Source of the DNA: an uncultured Acidobacteriota bacterium
Lineage (GTDB): Bacteria > Acidobacteriota > Terriglobia > Terriglobales > Acidobacteriaceae
Reading direction: 5' to 3'
Assembly (NCBI GenBank): GCA_903832475.1
Contig: CAILBQ010000602.1
Location: 1-16,214, forward strand
DNA length: 16,214 nt
Part shown: piece after piece, positions 13,343-16,214 of the stretch
How positions within the stretch are numbered: position 1 is the stretch's first letter
How the letters are laid out: every line of letters starts with the position of its first letter
The notes under the pieces: model-generated
The model's input: the letters and a program-made list of their open reading frames with translations, nothing else
Told to the model about the DNA's origin: nothing
Database searches by the model: none
Made by a program: the position numbers and the translations under genes

Positions 13343-15220
13343 ATGACAAAATTGGCGTTTACGGATTGGCTGCTGGCGGATATCAAACTGCCCAAGGGGG
13401 TTCACAGCGCCCCAGAGCCAGAGCATCCGTGGTGGCGGGTGATGTGCCTGACCGGTGTCGACTACTTCTCGACGCTGGGGTATCAGCCGGGGATTGCTTT
13501 TCTGGCAGCGGGCGTGCTTTCGCCGTTTGCGACGCTGGTGCTGGTGCTGGTGACGCTGTTTGCGGCTCTGCCTTTGTACCAGCGGGTGGCCAAGGCCAGT
13601 CCCAACGGGCAGGGCAGTATCGCCATGCTGGAGAAACTGTTTCCGGAGTGGGGCGGGAAGATTTTTGTGCTCATCCTGCTGGGATTTGCAACCACTGACT
13701 TCATCATCACCATGACGCTGTCGGCGGCAGATGCTGCGGCGCATTTCATTCATAATCCGTTTGCGCCAAGCTGGCTGACGGGGCAGATGCTGGTGACGCT
13801 GCTGCTGCTAGCGGCGTTGAGCGTGATCTTCCTGAAGGGATTCAAGGAAGCGATCGGGATTGCGGTGGTGCTGGTGGCGGCCTATCTGGTTCTGAACGCC
13901 ATTGTGACGGTCAGGGCAGTGGTCGAGGTGCAGCACCATCCGGAACTCATCTCCGGTTGGAAGAAGGCCTTGTTCACGCAGCATCCCAGCTGGCTGGGCA
14001 TGGTGGGAGTTTGCCTGCTGCTGTTCCCGAGGCTGGCGCTGGGGTTGTCGGGGTTTGAGACGGGGGTCGCGGTGATGCCGCTGATCTCTGGCGAAGACGT
14101 GAACGCGCGCATCCGCAATACGCAGAAGCTGCTGATCACCGCCGCCGGATTGATGAGTGTCTTCCTGATTGCGACCAGTTTTGTGACGACGATCCTCATA
14201 CCCGCGAAGGCATTTGCCGATGGCGGCGAAGCCAATGGCCGGGCCATGGCTTACCTGGCACATCAGTATTTCGGCAGCATGTTCGGAACCGTGTACGACA
14301 TCAGCACGATTCTGATCCTGGCCTTTGCGGGGGCGTCGGCGATGGCCGGGCTGTTGAATCTGATCCCGCGATATCTGCCGCGGTTTGGCATGGCGCCGGA
14401 GTGGGCACGGGCGTCGCGGCCGCTGGTTCTGGTGTTCATGGCGGTGGCCTTCCTGGTGACGTTTCTTTTCCACGCCAACGTGGACGCGCAGGGCGGTGCG
14501 TACGCGACCGGCGTGCTGGTGCTGATCACCTCGGCGGCCTGCGCCGTCACGCTGTCGGTGTGGAGGAGCAAGCGGCGCTGGATGTACATGGCGGTGACGC
14601 TGGTCTTTGTGTACACCACGGCGGTCAATATCTGGGAGCGGCCGGAAGGCTTGAAGATTTCCTGCTTCTTCATCGTCTCGATCCTGTTTGTATCGCTGGT
14701 CTCACGCGCGACGCGTTCAACGGAGTTGCGGATCACGGGAGTTCAGCTTTCGGATGAAGCGAAGAGGATTCTGGAGGAAGCATGCCACGCGACGGTGCGG
14801 GTGATTCCGCGGCGACCCAAGGCGGCGACGGTCGAAGACCTGGACAAGGTGGACGAGATGGTGCGCGCCCTGCACCACCTTCCGGAAGGGGACAAGATTG
14901 TCTTTCTGGAGGTTGAGCGTACCGATGCTTCGGAGTTTCAGGAGCAGCTATCAGTGGAGGGAATGATGTATGGACACCACTGCATTCTGAGCGCGAAGAG
15001 TCCGATCGTGGCCAATTCCATCGCGGCGTTTTTGATTGAAGTAGAGAGGACGACCGGGCAGGTTCCGCATATCTATTTCAAGTGGAAGGAAGGGAATCCG
15101 GTGGCGAATATTTTCCGGTTCCTGTTCCTGGGTGAGGGAGATGCGGCGCCGATCACGCACGAGGTACTGCGCAAGGCAGTGCCGGATATCAGCCGGCGGC
15201 CGATTGTGCACGTGAGCTGA
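13343..15220 (+). CDS. APC-superfamily permease with soluble C-terminal domain
   Basis: This is a 625-residue transporter. About twelve hydrophobic segments span residues about 30-455. Landmarks are VDYFSTLGYQPGIAF (39-53) at the first helix, whose unwound part normally binds substrate in the APC fold, and GLSGFETGVAVMPLI (234-248) around the sixth. A cytoplasmic tail of about 170 residues (455-625) follows, with alternating strands and helices (ITGVQLSDEAKRILEEA, DKIVFLEVERTDASEF, GHHCILSAKSPIVANSI). Amino-acid transporters and KimA-type potassium transporters of this superfamily share this layout; the substrate cannot be read from sequence. The tail could be a regulatory sensor, as in KimA, where it binds a nucleotide, but no sequence motif proves this. 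The Shine-Dalgarno is weak. It follows the DUF4272-like gene and is convergent with the next gene. Confidence 0.85.
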   Translation: MTKLAFTDWLLADIKLPKGVHSAPEPEHPWWRVMCLTGVDYFSTLGYQPGIAFLAAGVLSPFATLVLVLVTLFAALPLYQRVAKASPNGQGSIAMLEKLFPEWGGKIFVLILLGFATTDFIITMTLSAADAAAHFIHNPFAPSWLTGQMLVTLLLLAALSVIFLKGFKEAIGIAVVLVAAYLVLNAIVTVRAVVEVQHHPELISGWKKALFTQHPSWLGMVGVCLLLFPRLALGLSGFETGVAVMPLISGEDVNARIRNTQKLLITAAGLMSVFLIATSFVTTILIPAKAFADGGEANGRAMAYLAHQYFGSMFGTVYDISTILILAFAGASAMAGLLNLIPRYLPRFGMAPEWARASRPLVLVFMAVAFLVTFLFHANVDAQGGAYATGVLVLITSAACAVTLSVWRSKRRWMYMAVTLVFVYTTAVNIWERPEGLKISCFFIVSILFVSLVSRATRSTELRITGVQLSDEAKRILEEACHATVRVIPRRPKAATVEDLDKVDEMVRALHHLPEGDKIVFLEVERTDASEFQEQLSVEGMMYGHHCILSAKSPIVANSIAAFLIEVERTTGQVPHIYFKWKEGNPVANIFRFLFLGEGDAAPITHEVLRKAVPDISRRPIVHVS

Positions 15221-15380
15221 CGACGGATGGAGCCTGGGCGACTGGGGTTGAGAGTCCGCTAACACCGGCGCTGGCCGAGAAGGGGAGTAAGCTCTTGGCG
15301 TGCGCGTCGGCGATTATGTCTTTTTTCGAGCATCGGCTGGATATAACAGATGACGGGAGCTTGCGGACAACCAGCTCTAC

Positions 15381-15965
15381 TCAGCTTGCCTCGGGCTCTT
15401 CATCCTCTACCGCATCCATCTCCAGAACTACCGCTGCGCGCTTCCATATTCTCCGAAATAGGTAAATCCAGAGGACGGACATTGCAAACAACACAGCCAT
15501 TGCCATTACGAAGCGCGACAAAGGGATGCGAGCCAGAACGAGATCGGCCGTCAGCCACAAACAGGCAATCGTGTCTTGGACGAAGAGTAAGACAAGACCG
15601 GTGCGAACCGTCCATTGATCAGCGAGGGCTCTCTTGCGGTGAAACAACACGTAGTCTGCAACGGTTTCGACCGGATCGAGTTGCGACTTCCGCCACCCCT
15701 CCAGGGCAAGATAGCTGGCGACCAGCGTAGTCATCCAGACGCATACCGTCCATAGAACGATCTCGCGACCATGCATACGTTTCGCCATCCATAAACTGCC
15801 TGCGAGCAGAACAACGGCGAAGGCGATATTCGCGGCAAAGGCTAGATGGGATCTTTTCTGACTCCTAGATGCGGCCGCAGCAATTTCGTCCAGCCGCGGA
15901 ACCACTGCGCCTTCATTTGGTTTCGACCATTCTTTTTGCCAGAGCTCCATCTCAGGATCAGTCAT
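15381..15965 (-). CDS. Four-helix membrane protein, candidate anti-sigma factor
   Basis: This is a 194-residue protein I do not recognise as a named family. The N-terminal cytoplasmic part (1-40) is short and acidic/helical and contains MELWQKEW. Hydrophobic segments lie at about 41-61, 69-88, 121-145 and 151-170. Between the second and third is a charged stretch with DPVETVADYVLFHRKRALAD. The tail is highly acidic (EMDAVEDEEPEAS). The ATG at 15965 overlaps the stop of the upstream ECF sigma gene (ATGA), and AGGAGG lies five bases before it inside that gene, so translation is coupled. Gene order sigma then membrane protein is the usual place for an anti-sigma factor, but no zinc-binding HxxxCxxC motif or other classical anti-sigma domain is visible. 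Its role is inferred from position. Confidence 0.75.
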   Translation of the reverse strand: MTDPEMELWQKEWSKPNEGAVVPRLDEIAAAASRSQKRSHLAFAANIAFAVVLLAGSLWMAKRMHGREIVLWTVCVWMTTLVASYLALEGWRKSQLDPVETVADYVLFHRKRALADQWTVRTGLVLLFVQDTIACLWLTADLVLARIPLSRFVMAMAVLFAMSVLWIYLFRRIWKRAAVVLEMDAVEDEEPEAS

Positions 15966-16214
15966 CTGTTCCTCCTCAGCCTTGCGCGCAGCAGCGAGCG
16001 AGCGCGGGTCAGCCGCACAGCTACGTTGTTTTCAGTCAGACCGAGGACAGTTCCTATGTCTCGGTGGGACATATCTTCGAGAGCGAGTATGATGACCTGC
16101 CGCGAGGGGAGAGGCAGTGCTCGAATCGCATCGAGGAGTGCCTGTCGGGAGGCGTTTTCGATCGCCTTCGCCTCAGGGCCGGGGCGCTCGTCGCTTAGGT
16201 CGATCTCGTCAATA
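15962..16214 (-). CDS. ECF sigma factor, C-terminal part (5' end outside the window)
   Basis: The minus strand from 16213 inward gives 83 codons in one frame to the TGA at 15964-15962. The peptide includes LPLPSRQVIILALEDMSHRD, followed by IGTVLGLTENNVAVRLTRAR and SLLRARL. This is sigma-70 region 4, the helix-turn-helix that contacts the -35 element, with the family's 'LP..R.V..L' start and 'S..(D/E)I...LG....V..RL.RAR' core. It belongs to the extracytoplasmic-function group because the sequence ends directly after region 4. Region 2 and the start codon lie beyond 16214. The stop overlaps the start of the four-helix membrane protein. ECF sigmas usually respond to an envelope or environmental cue via a membrane partner. 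The cue is unknown. Confidence 0.9.
   Translation of the reverse strand, partial: IDEIDLSDERPGPEAKAIENASRQALLDAIRALPLPSRQVIILALEDMSHRDIGTVLGLTENNVAVRLTRARSLLRARLRRNR
15971..15976 (-). promoter_or_regulatory. Ribosome binding site of the four-helix protein, inside the sigma gene
   Basis: The minus strand reads AGGAGG-AACAG-ATG. This near-perfect Shine-Dalgarno at the 3' end of the sigma factor gene, with the ATGA overlap, supports the start at 15965 and translational coupling. Confidence 0.8.

Noticed and set aside
12206..13753. A 515-codon minus-strand open frame opposite the DUF4272-like gene and permease start
   Set aside because: The composition is His/Gln/Arg-rich with no signature, and it crosses two real genes and their gap on the other strand.
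15221..15380. A shared terminator between the convergent permease and membrane protein genes
   Set aside because: I looked for a hairpin with a T-run; only an isolated T-run near 15320 without a good stem was found.

Overview
The window looks like one end of an assembled contig from a GC-rich, probably soil or environmental bacterium. Bases 1-53 are not biological: they match the Illumina P7/index/read-2 adapter, so genomic DNA starts at about 54. The gene set includes RNase J, FtsK with an N-terminal membrane domain, UppP, an ECF sigma factor with a translationally coupled membrane protein, a tandem DUF1566 secreted protein and a large APC permease. Together with Sec signal peptides and very GC-rich codon choice, this is compatible with Acidobacteriota (Terriglobia). 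That placement is an inference from gene style and was not tested by any search.

Layout. From 54 to 12100 every gene is on the minus strand. Read in the direction of transcription, the right part holds RNase J (12100-10445, followed by a clear hairpin terminator), a HemG-like flavodoxin (10245-9724), a secreted NTF2/SnoaL-like protein (9650-9111), a secreted two-domain DUF1566 protein (9089-8106) and a threonine dehydratase-like PLP enzyme (8010-7003). Next is a 556-base non-coding stretch with an extreme C-run/G-quadruplex-prone tract. It is followed by an envelope-oriented series: a secreted SH3-like/TPR-like protein (6446-5421), UppP (5239-4361), FtsK (4164-1477), a secreted YncE-like beta-propeller (1414-194) and the first 35 codons of a response regulator (160-54), cut off by the adapter.

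At about 12100-12200 transcription diverges. Two plus-strand genes follow: a membrane-anchored protein resembling DUF4272 proteins (12200-13243) and an APC-superfamily permease with a soluble C-terminal domain of about 170 residues (13343-15220). The right end is again minus strand. The C-terminal part of an ECF sigma factor (running off the window at 16214) overlaps by ATGA the start of a four-helix membrane protein (15965-15381) that is a candidate partner or anti-sigma factor.

Functionally this is mostly ordinary chromosomal DNA: RNA turnover, cell-wall lipid-carrier recycling, chromosome segregation, amino-acid catabolism and transport. I see no transposase, integrase, phage gene, CRISPR array, tRNA or rRNA. 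I do not see convincing evidence for a new biological system. The most useful observations are the adapter at the left end, the sigma factor/four-helix protein pair, the poly-C tract, and the uncharacterised tandem DUF1566 and DUF4272-like proteins.
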